Assembly (NCBI GenBank): GCA_007449985.2
Contig: VIIQ02000644.1
Coordinates: 62,001-126,000, forward strand
DNA: 64,000 nucleotides
From: Desmodesmus armatus
Lineage: Eukaryota; Chlorophyta; Chlorophyceae; Sphaeropleales; Scenedesmaceae
Direction of reading: 5' to 3'
Shown piece after piece: positions 1 through 10,528 of this stretch (its first letter is position 1; each line of letters opens with the position of its first letter). The notes below the pieces were generated by a model. That model was not told the DNA's origin. It ran no database searches and worked only from the letters and a program-made list of their open reading frames with translations. The translations under genes were made by a program, and so were the position numbers.

Positions 1-103
1 GGGGGGGCTTGCACACGCCCATTGCTTGCCTGCATGTACTTGTTTTCTAGCGAGCTTGGGAAGGGGCTATGTTGACTGTTTGTGCCTCATTCCTTCCATG
101 CAG

Positions 104-3100
104 TGTGCACTGATAGTCCCATGGCTCCTCCAGACGGCAGCTTCAATTGTAGCAACAACGCTACTGCCGGGACAGTGTGTAACGGCACTTGCAGCAATGG
201 CGGTGGACCAATCACAGCTACATGCCAGTCTACAGGCAACTGGACGGTGAACGGCACCTGCGAAGTAATAGGTGGGGAGGCGCCAAGTGTGTTCTTGCGA
301 GCACTGTATGGCAGTTGGAAACTTTACCAATAAGGCCATATGCAGCAACACAGCAAATCCACCCGATAGCAGCAATGTAGCACATGGCGTTTTGGTAGCT
401 ACGCCTCTTACCTGCCATGCAGTCACATCATTCAGCTTCAGACCATCGTTGCGGCAGACATAATCGTGACACACACCGTGACATTTTGTTGTGTGGATTT
501 TGCTGCATGTGCAGACAACACCACGTGCGTCGGCGCACCAATGTTTGGTCCTCATTTCAATCTGTGGCGATGTTTCGAAAGCCGCCGGGCCCGCAAGACT
601 TGCACGGCAACATGCGATCCTGGCTTCAACACAAGCACTGGCCAGCCGGTCACAGCTTCATGTGTGTCTAGTCAATGGGTCATCGTAGGGCGCTGCACTC
701 AAGGTGAGAGTTCAAACTTGATCCGGCTGTAGGGATGCCACTCTGACACAGGCTTTGGCAGCTCCCACTTTCTTTGTGCCGCCACACGCCACATGGCGTT
801 GTATGCAAGCGTGCAGCGCGGATGCACGCATGTAATATTACCTCACATGCAGATGTACTTCCTGTTAGCTGACCACATGTTGTAGTATCAGCAGCAACCT
901 CTGTATGCCTCTTTCCGGCTTGTTGGCCACTCGGCCTTGCTGTCGCCCACACCCAGATACCATGACTATGTGCCATGTGGTTTTTTGCCTCTTGCACAGA
1001 CAACACCACGTGCGCAGGCGACCCCCCTTTTGGCCCCAACATCGGTGCCATAATATATCTCGACAACAAGACACGCGTTGCATCATGCCTTCCTGGTTTC
1101 AGCACAGGCAGCTTGGGTCAGCCACTCAATGCCACGTGTGTGTCGGGGCAATGGAACGTTTCCAGGGCGTGCACTCGAGGTGAGGGCTCGCACAGGGCAA
1201 AGCAGCAGCTACGCCACTCTTTTCGCCTCTCGCCAAATCGTTCAGCTTCACACTACACGTACACAACATGATGGTTTGTCATGCGGATTCTGCTGTATGC
1301 GCAGATAATACGACGTGCGTAGGGATGCCACCCTTTGGACCCAATATCGGCAACGCCCGGTGTGTGAACGGCTTGACATGCACTGCGACGTGCAAAATTG
1401 GCTTCAGCACAGACACGAATCTGTCAACCTCTCTTACAGCCGCCTGTGTGTCCGGACAATGGAACGTCTCAGGGGGGATATGCACCCGAGGTGAGGCCTT
1501 GCACACATTGCGTCAGACGCAGTAGCGGCCGCATAAGTCTTGATGGCCTTATGCTTGCCTTGTGCCACCACAACTGACAATAGACCACAACATGACACCC
1601 TGCTAGAAAGTTGGGTTGTGTTTGTGCAGTGTTTGTTGCGTGTGCACTGATAATGACACCACGTGCGTAGACACCCCAATGAAAGACAGGTGCTGATGGA
1701 TCATTGTGTAGGTGGGTGGCAGGATGCATGCGTGCGTGCGTGTGTGCACATGTGCGTGTGTGTCGCACAATCAGGGTGGGGGAGGGGGGGCATGCATGCA
1801 TGCCCGTGGCCATGCGTGCGCATCTGCGTCAGAGCGTGAGAGGTCATGATAGAGAGTGTCTTTCTGCCTCCGTGCGTGTGCGGCTGTGGGTGTATTCAAG
1901 TGCGTGCCTGCAGTTGCCAACTTGCACATCTTTCACGGCGCGTGACATGTGCTCAGCACGGGGAATGCCCGTGTCTTTTTCCTTCCATGCAGTGTGCATT
2001 GGCAATCCCATGCCTCCTCCAAATGGCAGCTTCATCTGTGGAAACAACTCTTTTGCTGGCACAACGTGCAACGGCACTTGCAACAACAGCAATGGGTCAA
2101 TCAGCGCTAAATGCCAGTCTACAGGCAACTGGACGGTGCAAGGCACCTGCAACCGGGACCTGGCAGGTGAGGTGACTCAGAATCTGTTCTTGCGGGCGCC
2201 GTGATGTAGTCATGTGACGGCGGATGCAATTAATGGGTGTATCCCTTGCAGACGCACACCGCAAGTCTGCTGGTGTGTGACTTTTGCTCAGCAAGGGGCC
2301 CTATCATATGCTTGTGTCTCCTTCCTTGCATGCAGTGTGCACTGGCAGTCCCATGGCTCCTGAAGGCGGCAGCTTCAATTGCAGCAACAACACTACTGCC
2401 GGCACAGTGTGTAACGGCACTTGCAGCTATGGCGGTGGACCTATCACAGCTACATGCAATTCTACGGGCAACTGGACGGTCAACGGCACCTGCCAGACAG
2501 GTGGGGAGACTCTAAGTTTGTACTTGCGAGCGCCGTGATGCCGTTGAGTTGCACAGGATGCATTGTTGTGTGGATGGGCGTACTACGGCTCCCCTTACAG
2601 ACGCACACTGCTTGCCACCATGCACAAGTTCTTCCATACGATTTGCTTAGCAAGGGGCTCTATTGGGTGCTTGTGTCTTTCTTACATGCAGTGTGTACCA
2701 GCAGCCCAGAGGCTCCTACAGGCGGAAACTTCAATTGTAGCAACAGCTCTGCCGTTGGCACAGTGTGCAACGGCACTTGCAGCTATGGCGGTGGACCGAT
2801 CACAGCTACATGCAATTCTACAGGCAACTGGACGGTGAACGGCACCTGCAAGGGGACTCAGACAGGTGGGTAGAAATGTGTACTTTCAAGCGCCATGATG
2901 TAGTCATGTTGCAAAGGATGCATGTGTATGTATGGGCGTGTCCTACCTTGCAAACGTACACCACACCATAAGTTTGCTATTGGCAGTGCATGACTTGTGC
3001 TCAGCAAAGCAAGGGGCTTGGTTGGATGTGTGTGCCTCCTTCCTGCCATGCAGTGTGCACCGGCAGCCCAGAGGCCCCTGCAGGCGGCATCTTCAACTGT

Positions 3101-3899
3101 GGCAACAGCTCTGTTGTTGGCACAGTGTGTAACGGCACTTGCTATGGCGGTGGACCAATCACAGCTGAATGCCAGTCTACCGGCAACTGGACGGTGCAAG
3201 GCACCTGCAGCCCGTATTCTTTACAGTCACAGACACTGTATTTGGCACAACAAAGCCGTGCAATCCGCAAGAGAGCCAGGGGGGCGTGGGGGGACGGAAA
3301 CAAAACCGTCACCCGTCAAGATGCAGTCGATCAGACAGGTGGGGAGACTCAAAGTGTGTACTTGCGAGCGCTGTGATGCACTCTAGTTGCATAGGGTGCA
3401 TGTTTGTGTGCGTGGGCGTCTGTGCCCGTGCACACATGCACACTCCGTGTCAACACTGTTGATGCAAGGAACCACTTGGGGCAATGCGTATGACTAAGCG
3501 TGACATATGATGGTGACCACGAGTGTGTGCGTGCATGCGTGTGTGCGTGTGTGTGCGCGGGGATGGGGCCGCGAGCGCGCGCGTTCTGGCGCGCGGCCCT
3601 TGCTTGTATGCATCGTGCGTTACCAGTTGCCAACATGCACAGGCTGCCTTGCGTCATGTTTGCGCTGAGCAAAGGGGGTTTTGTTGAATGCGTGCACCTC
3701 CTATCTTCCATGCAGTGTGCATCGGCAGCCCCATGGCTCCTGCAGGCGGCAGCTTTGACTGTGGCAGCACCTCTGTTGTTGGCACTGTGTGCAAAGGCAT
3801 CTGCGACACCAGTGATCAACGGATTGCAGCTCTGTGCCAGTCCACAGGCAATTGGACTGTGCAAGGCACTTGCGAGTACTTGTCCGTAAACTTCAACAG
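104..3899 (+). CDS. Modular Cys-rich sushi/CCP-like secreted protein, 3' part (left-truncated)
   Basis: Ten in-phase exons are seen: 104-271, 515-703, 1000-1179, 1305-1490, 1993-2166, 2336-2500, 2692-2865, 3054-3338, 3716-3899, each after a pyrimidine-rich ...TGCAG acceptor (nine main ones; a tenth is only a remnant near 1645). Nearly all start after one base of a codon and end after one base, so each is a symmetrical phase 1-1 module. Type A modules (first exon and those from 1993 on) carry about six Cys with the signature NCSNN..GTVCNGTC..ATCNSTGNWTVNGTC-like spacing; type B modules (515, 1000, 1305) begin NTTC.G.PPFGPN. The GNWTVNGTC end and Cys pattern resemble sushi/CCP domains, but the match is by eye. 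Many NxT/S sequons (NGT, NWT, NNT) argue for the secretory pathway and a cell-surface or matrix role. The exon 3054-3338 has a basic, non-modular tail. No signal peptide is visible because the 5' end is outside the window. Confidence 0.6.
1637..1690 (+). pseudogene. Truncated type-B module remnant
   Basis: A short stretch repeats the start of a type-B module: it would read DNDTTCVDTPM before running into a GTGCTG sequence with no further conserved Cys. It sits in the large gap between the exons ending at 1490 and starting at 1993, at the position where another module would be expected. I read it as a decayed exon copy. A microexon is possible but unsupported. Confidence 0.35.
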
Positions 3900-4141
3900 G
3901 TACGTCCACTGGGTTTGTGTGAGCACCTACACTGGGTTTGTATCTGCCACATTGACCCATCCATGTGCTTGCATATGGCCCGACTTCACTACACATCGAA
4001 CAGCCCCATCTCGCCATATGATGCGGCAGCAGCAAATGCACAATGGTTACCTCATGTCCGCTTCCCGAGGTTGTTGCTACCCCATCGCAATCACACTCAT
4101 ACACCATGTGTTTTCTGTCATACCATGTCTTGCATACACAG

Positions 4142-4325
4142 CTGACACCACCATGTGAGCAAGATCCCTCAGACGTCTCTACACTATGGGCTCGGGCTGC
4201 GCGATGGCAGCAAGAACTTCTTAAAGTTCACCGCAGGATGCAAATCTGGCTACATCATTCTCATTGGCCAGCCAATCACAGCAACTCAATTCGGGGCAAT
4301 GGGTATTATCACGACATGCTTGGGT
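4142..4325 (+). pseudogene. Degenerate terminal module of the Cys-rich array
   Basis: After a plausible ACACAG acceptor the sequence DTTM is followed at once by TGA in the frame used by type-B modules; a shifted frame then reads a module-like core (GCKSGYIILIGQPITATQF..ITTC) that parallels the CDPGFNTSTGQPVTASC core of the exon at 515. The module therefore appears frame-damaged or spliced in a way I cannot see. It is probably the last, decayed unit of the array, and the true 3' end of the gene is uncertain. Confidence 0.3.
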
Positions 4326-4557
4326 GCTGAGTTGACGGCTTTTGCTTTTTCACCCCAGTGGCAACAGGTGCCGGCTTGCATCCAGCGATCTAGGTTGCGG
4401 GTAGGCATGCAGGTGTACATTGTGCAGGGTGGCAGCTAATGCCTAATGCATACCTGCAGGCCGCACCAGCACAACCCTGCCTTCAACATCTGGCAGAGGT
4501 GTGTTGACGTGATTCTCTGAAGCTTAGCCCGAAGCCTGATTGGCTTTGTGTGGCTTC

Positions 4558-4597
4558 AAGTGGCGCTTGTTGGTTCCAGAACCAACAAGCGCCACTT
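4558..4597. repeat. Perfect 19-bp inverted repeat with 2-nt spacer
   Basis: The left arm (4558-4576, AAGTGGCGCTTGTTGGTTC) is matched exactly in reverse complement by 4579-4597, with only CA between. Nothing like it is seen elsewhere in the window. It could form a very tight hairpin or cruciform. It lies downstream of the module gene, so a 3'-end role is possible but not shown. Confidence 0.85.
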
Positions 4598-5314
4598 CAA
4601 CTGAGCGCTGAACTGTGAGCACGTCAAGGATGAGAGATGCCACAATCTGGCCAAGCCGAAATAGTGGACGATGAGTGAGTGTGGTGACTCTCTTGTTTCC
4701 TATTCCTGGCAGTGTTGAGCTGACCTTTTATGTTCCGTCTGAGCCCTTGCGCCCATCAGAGCCACCTGGCTCATAAAAATCAGAGCCTCATTCAGTTGGC
4801 TTCTTGATGGTTGGTCAATGCAGTTTGCTGCCCCAATGCTGGTACAGCAGCTGCGGTGGCCTGAGGTGGTTGATCTGCTTTGAGCCCTTGGGATGGGTGT
4901 TTCATGGTACGCCTGTTGCTGTGCTGCGGGAGTGTCTTGCCAGTCAACAAGACAAGACGGCTCGACTCACTTGTTGGCTATTGTTACTTTGGCGCCGCTA
5001 TGCCACAGTCACGGTTGCGGCAGCCGAAAGGGCTTGCTCTGTTGCCAGAAAACCCATAAATGGGTGCTGGTACGACACCTTCTCAAGCCAAGTTTTGCTG
5101 AACCAAGGTGGGCACCAGCAGCGCTGCTGTCTGTTCAGCATGCCCTGTGACAGCACACCTTACACACTCTGTTTTTTTTGCAACACACTCTGTTGTTGCT
5201 GCAGTTGTGATGTGACTTCAGCTGTGGCGGCTTCATGTGCTTGGTGTGCTTCGAAGCTCACTGCAGGGTGCAGGTGCATCCGGGCATGTCGTGCTTGTGT
5301 GCACTTTCTTGTCC

Positions 5315-5361
5315 TGCCTCTCAGAGGCAGAGCCGGGCTCTGCAGCATCGCTAGATGCTGC
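5315..5361. repeat. Three consecutive short hairpins
   Basis: Three stem-loops follow one another with overlapping ends: TGCCTC-tca-GAGGCA (5315-5329), GCAGAGCC-g-GGCTCTGC (5327-5343) and GCAGCATC-gcta-GATGCTGC (5342-5361). All stems are perfect. Because they share bases, only alternate ones can form at once. Confidence 0.7.
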
Positions 5362-6560
5362 TTAGACACTTTGGTGTACTTTCCAACGCACTGATTACTC
5401 ATGTCGGTGCACACTGTGCATAGCTGAGCTATGCAATCATGCGGCAAATCGATGCACATTGGGGTGTATCGCAATCTTTCTTTCTGTCTTTCTTGGTGTT
5501 GTGGATGTTGGGTCACCTAACTGGCAGACATGTGGCATGTTGGCAGAAATTTTGTTTTGCACAGGAACTTGTAGACTTCTGTTTTGCACCAACCTGGCAC
5601 AACCACCGGGCGCAAAGATGCCCCGGCACTGCATGTGTGCGCGAATGTGTGTAGACATGTTCCTGATGTGGTGATAACAAGGAAACACACTGTAGGAGGC
5701 GCGTGCCTCAACATGACAGCAACATGTGATGGAAGCATGCTTGGCGGCTCCGAGCCGGCATTACACACGAGTGGCACTCCTGGGGCAGCAAGCATACAGG
5801 AGCCGCATGCAGCTTTGTGGGAAGGCCACGCCACGGCTGCAAGTCAGCTGCTTTTGTTGCTGTGCCCTTTGTGTTACTTGAGGCCAAGCTATGCTGTGGA
5901 GAAGTGGGCGCTGACCCAAGCCTCTGTGTGTGTTGATAAGATCTAGAAACATTACAGCATGCTGGGCGCTTCAAGATTGTGTGTGCATGCTACGCAGTGG
6001 CAGTAACCTGTGATGTGGCATCACGGGAAAGCATGATGCCACCCAACTTGGGTGCATGGACTTGAAGTCCATGCATTGCTGACTCAACACGAAGGCAGTT
6101 TCTGCATCACATGCCTTTTTCAACTGCACAAAACGGTAGCTCTCAGCTGGGCGGTCTGAACCCTAGGTGGTGGCATGGTTTGTTGGTTTGATCCTTGCGA
6201 CTTCCAGCTGTGAGGTCCTCTGTTTGATACGCTCCAACATGCACATTCGGGTGCCGTGTATGTTCAGTGCTTGCTCATTGACCATGCTAATAGTCGTGCC
6301 CTGGCTTCCAGATGGGGGAGTATCACCTTGTCATGTTTGATGTGTTTGTGGCTCCACGTTTCTGATATTTCACTGCGCTAAGGTGTGACTCACATCCTGA
6401 GAGGAGTTGTCTGGCAGGGCTGATCAAGGAGGTCAGTCCCAGAGACACTGTCACCATTACCTGTACAGCATTGCTACGTATTGTACGCATCGCCCTACAG
6501 TGTACAACTGCACACACCGATCAAAAATCCTGACAATACATGCATGTTACACTGTGTGCA

Positions 6561-9500
6561 TTATGCCCAGGGGTCCAGCACAACCTTGATGCAGCCATCA
6601 AGCTTCTGATCAAACATCCTGTACGCCTCAACACCCTGCGACAGCGGCAGCATGTGCGTGATAATATCCGTGAACGGCCACTGCTTCGCCTGCACCAACG
6701 GCAACAGCTTCTCCATATAGTGCCTAGCAGGGCACCGGCCACACCTCAGGGTCAGGTTTTTGTCATAGGCATTCACAGGGGAAAACGGGAACTGGGGTGC
6801 GGTGTGGACACCGATGGAAGACAAAACCCCTGCAGGACGCAGCAGTTCGAAGCCTAGCTGCAGTGCTGAGTTGCTGCCGACAAGTTCCAAAGCCACGTCG
6901 GCCCCGCGGCCGCCGGTTGCTGCTGCTACTGCTGCTGCCGCCTCTGGGATGTCTGCTGTGATGGCGCCAAACTGTGCTGCTTTCGTGCGCCGGGCTGGGA
7001 CAGCGTCTACTGCAAGCACCTGCAGGCAGAATGCAAGACGGCAGACGAAATCTTGAGACTGCTTGTAGTAGCTGCTGTGCAGCTGTCTTTGTGCCAAAGT
7101 AACCTGAGCAAAATCAGCACTAGGCGGTCGGTGGTCAATAGGAGGCAGCCGGTTCCTGCTGCTGCTGCTGCTACTGCTGCTGCTCAGCGCAGAGTTTGAT
7201 AAAGAATACATACAGCAAGGTGATGCTGAAGCTTCACTCTGCAACACCCAGCAATTATTGCTGTGAGGAACCCAGCATTGATAGCCATGACAGAGATTGA
7301 GACCATTGACAAGGAGAGCTGCTGCATGCATATGGCTCCATGGTCTGTGGCGCACCTGCCCTGCGCCTCGTTGACGTGCTGCCAGCACTGCCAGTAGTCC
7401 CACAGGCCCACAGCCCAGCACTACCACCACGTCGCCTGCACTGACACCCCCTTGGTCCACACAGAAGAATGCAGTTGACAGGATGTCACCCAATAGGATG
7501 GCCTCCTCATCAGACACACCCTCAGGCACCTGCAAAGGGATGCAACATGAAAAGCCCAGTGAGTGGATGTCTGCTGCCGCAGTGCCCTTGCAGATGCGCA
7601 GTCACAAGCCCCCCCCCCCCCCGCCCCCTCTTCCCCTTCCCACACCACCCCCTTGCCCCTCTCGCTTCCTCAACTGTATGCCAGGAGACACTTCTGCAGA
7701 GAGTGCAGCAACAGGATAAGCACACACAAGATGAACATACAGAGCCAGATCAGGTTGGTTCACAGTGCAAGGTATCACCCAGGAGGATGGCCTCCTCATC
7801 AGACACACACCCTCAGGCACCTGGAAAGGGATGCAACGACATCGCAGCAGGTACCTGTGTTCCCTCCAGCGTAGGAGGGGCTTGAGCGCCCTGTCTATGC
7901 ACACTCATGCTCCCCCCCTCCACACACCCTGTGTCTACAACCCCCCCCCCCCCCCGGGGCCTTCTCCTCCCTTTTTTAGACCACCCTGCTTGCGCCCTTC
8001 TACCAACCCCCAACATGTTGCCAGACAGCATTTCAAGATCGGACACACCCTCAGGAACCTGCAAAGGGATGCAGTACCAAAAACACAGTGGGCCCCTTAC
8101 AGCCGTCGCGGATGCACACTCATGCCGCCCCACCCTCGTGTTCCCTCCCGTTCCCGGACCACCCTCCTTGCCCCTCTACCACCCCCAATAATCTGCCAGA
8201 TAGCATTCCCTCTCCTCCTCGCGCCACCCCCTAGCCCCTCTACTACAATACGGACCTGGCTAGCATGTAGAGTGGTTGCATTTTGCTGATCTGTTGAAAA
8301 GTGTTGCAACACTTCTCCACAAGTCAGGGATATGCAAAACCACTCTACATGCTAGCCAGATCCGTATGGCAGTAGAGGGTTGTCAGTTGACCATGCAGTT
8401 GTGTTCGGCATGTATGCCAGTACCCACACTGTGCACACATTCTTGTTCACAACGCTGGGAAAAGTGCATGCTTCATTGCAGTAGAGCAGTCCTCCCGACT
8501 GATCAACTGCACAGCAGCTACATGATTGGTCTCTCACCTTCACTAGAGTGCCTTCAGCTAGCGGCACTCGGACATACTGTGCTTGGCTGCCTTGTGCGCC
8601 CACTGGGGCTGCTGCTGCTGCTGGTGCGCCGGCTGCTGCTGGCGGCTGCGAGACCCAGCCAAAGCAGCGCGCACCTTCTGGATGGCTGCATCTGCAGGTG
8701 ATGCCTGCAGCAACACAAGCAACAAGCATGATACACCCCGCAGGAGTGGTTCAAGTCCAATGCACTGGTCTGAAAGGTCAAGAAACGCCTTGCACCTGAC
8801 GATACATCCTGGGCCCAGGGCAGTCTGGTTGCAGGTTCCCATTGCTGCTGCTGCTGCTGGCCAGAAGCCCAGCATGGCAGTCAAAAACACACCTCATCAC
8901 CCTTCAATGAGAGCCATAGAATGGCTGCACAAGGTGAGGCTGTGATGAGCAGCAGTATCTGGCCCGCACTGGGCTTGAACCAGTGACCCCTGCGTTATTA
9001 GCACAGTGCTCTAACCAACTGAGCTAGCAGGCCTGATATGCTACATTTCGTGTACAAGAAATTCATGGCTGCAGTGCTGCGTTTCACGGTCTTCTTAGGG
9101 CCCGCCACCCTGGAAAGGCTGGCGGCTGATGTGCGAAGGCTAGTGGGGCACTCACTTGCCAAAGCAGAACCTGGTGTTGGTTCAGAAGCTTGCATCAGGT
9201 CAGCTGTCCCTCTCGCAGCCCCCTTGTTACGATATTGAGCGTTGGTATGACTGCTGGCCAATCACGAATGTTTGACTGGCTGCTCAAATTGGGCCTGAAG
9301 GTCCAGAAGCTTGCTGAGATTTCAACTGTGCGTTCTGTTTGACAGCCGCCACTGCTTTGGTACTTCAAATGCGCACACCCTGGAGCCATCTTACTGCCAG
9401 TGCGCCCTGGCACACTGCTAATAACCGTACTGTGCTGTGCTGTGTGCGGTGCTCCTACCTTTGCTGCAGTAGAAGCAGCTGCCACAGTTGGTGGTGAAGG

Positions 9501-10528
9501 GGCTCATCACCTTGTCACCAGGACGCAAGTGCTGCACCTGTGCATCATAGAGCAGGCGGCAGCAGCAAGACAGGAGGTTGGTGTTGCCAACATGGGCGCA
9601 AACTGCCTGTGAACAAAGCAGTCTATGCATGTGTGTGTGTGGGGGGGGGGGGGCAGGCAGCTAAGGGTCCCCACAGGCAGCGTGCTAGCACCAGGTAGGC
9701 AACTCCAGCAGGTGCATATTTGTGCACCCACTGCTGTGTGTCCTGCTGCTCGGCGCAGAATCGCAAGCATGATGGCTGCTTGGGACAGAATGGGTGTGCA
9801 TTGAACTGTTTGAGCAGCTAAGCTGCAACTGACTCCAGGAACAGAGGCAACCAGTACGGCTAGGGGCAGCCCCATGCTGAGCCCCCGTCCCTTGGCACTG
9901 CCACCCCCAACTGCTTGCAGCCAGGGCACTGATCATTGTCCTATTTGACTTGGATGGAAAGCTCACAGCATCAAGGGGACACATACAGGCGGGGCCTGCA
10001 GGCTGCACCCAACTGAGTAGTGAGACGCAAGGATCAGCTGCAATGCACTGCTTATGTGTGTACTTGGCTGAAATGCCCTGTGCACGCACCTGACTGCCAC
10101 ACTCCTCTACCACGCCTGTGAACTCATGGCCGACGATAGTACCTGGCAACAAGCCTTTCTCGCGTTCATGGTATGGGTGCAAGTCACTGCAACGTAGCAG
10201 CAGCGGCAGCAGCACAATGGAAGCATGCAGCAGAATACAGTCATTCAGCGGGTGCTATGTAAATCTCATGATGACTGAGTGTCATTCTGTGGGGAACAGA
10301 CAGCTCCTACAGGGACACAGCAGTGCACAGCACATCTGCTGCCAGGACAGTACATGCACACTGCCATATGGCAAAGTGCACACGGTCCATTTGTGTAGCC
10401 TGTGCTCACCTGCCGCATATGCCACATAGTGTCACCCTGACTATCACGTCCGTTGGAAGCACTAATTTAGGACGGGGTACCTCTGCCAGCTCAATTGCCT
10501 CCTTTCCAGCATAGGTGAGGGCCTTCAT
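6561..10528 (-). CDS. Zinc-dependent alcohol dehydrogenase (MDR family)
   Basis: Six exons join in phase to a 364-residue protein: 10528-10410, 10186-10090, 9537-9459, 8704-8538, 7529-7356, 7019-6561 (stop). The start is the ATG at 10528, giving MKALTYAGKEAIELAEVPRP, a typical MDR N-terminus. The catalytic-zinc region is GICGSDLH (Cys38) with GHE at 59-61. The structural-zinc lobe has Cys90, 93, 96 and 104 with the classical C-x2-C-x2-C-x7-C spacing. The Rossmann fold shows LGCGPVG. The family oxidises alcohols or S-hydroxymethylglutathione-like adducts with NAD(P); the exact substrate cannot be read. An Ala/Pro-rich insertion of about 20 residues follows the structural-zinc lobe and precedes the conserved QAQYVRVP strand, which is unusual for the family. 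No transit peptide is evident, so the enzyme is probably cytosolic. Introns 3 and 4 contain a tRNA gene, a foldback element and duplicated exon-5 boundaries. Confidence 0.9.
7770..8080 (-). repeat. Ghost copies of the exon-5 acceptor region in ADH intron 4
   Basis: The segment around the true exon-5 acceptor (about 7487-7548, coding VPEGVSDEEA) recurs at about 7774-7840 and again, more decayed, at about 8036-8078. Both copies keep the GATGCATC-like upstream sequence, the CAG/CCTGAGGGTGTG core and, in the first, the GATGAGGAGGCC stretch. C-rich tracts (7609-7622, 7941-7955) recur with the same spacing, so a unit of about 240-290 bp has been tandemly repeated. Confidence 0.75.
8236..8380. mobile_element. 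Foldback (MITE-like) element in ADH intron 4
   Basis: Arms at about 8236-8281 and 8331-8380 are inverted copies: both contain TGGCTAGCATGTAGAGTGG flanked by CTCTACT and ATACGGA-like sequence, with only a few mismatches over roughly 45 bp. A 16-bp perfect palindrome (AAGTGTTGCAACACTT, 8299-8314) sits in the loop. No coding capacity. I could not define a target-site duplication, so a simple intronic inverted duplication is an alternative. Confidence 0.6.
8960..9033 (-). tRNA. trnI-AAT: tRNA-Ile (anticodon AAT)
   Basis: Read on the minus strand the 74 bases fold into a full cloverleaf: acceptor stem GGCCTGC/GCGGGCC (one G-U), D arm GCTC..GAGC, anticodon stem CTGTG/CGCAG around loop CTAATAA (anticodon AAT, read as IAU), T arm ACTGG/CCAGT with loop TTCAAGC, discriminator A. 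The B box GGTTCAAGCC is intact. No intron, and CCA is not encoded, as expected for a nuclear tRNA. The gene lies inside intron 3 of the alcohol dehydrogenase on the same strand. No run of four or more T follows within about 40 bases, so Pol III termination is not obvious. Confidence 0.93.

Larger units (their letters stand above)
4440..6560. other. No gene recognised
   Basis: Open frames here are short or lack recognisable domains. The longest, 4804-5394 (+), is Cys-rich but has no module signature, no clear codon pattern and no supporting splice sites. A CLNMTATC segment near 5707 faintly recalls the upstream modules and could be a last exon of that gene. The region otherwise holds the inverted repeat at 4558-4597 and a hairpin cluster at 5315-5361. 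Confidence 0.5.

Noticed and set aside
4804..5394. 196-codon Cys-rich open frame
   Set aside because: No module signature, no domain, and no splice or promoter support; composition fits a chance open frame in GC-rich DNA.
7600..8200. Poly-C tracts considered as telomere-like or CRISPR-like repeats
   Set aside because: They are simple C runs within the intronic tandem duplication, without regular repeat-spacer structure.
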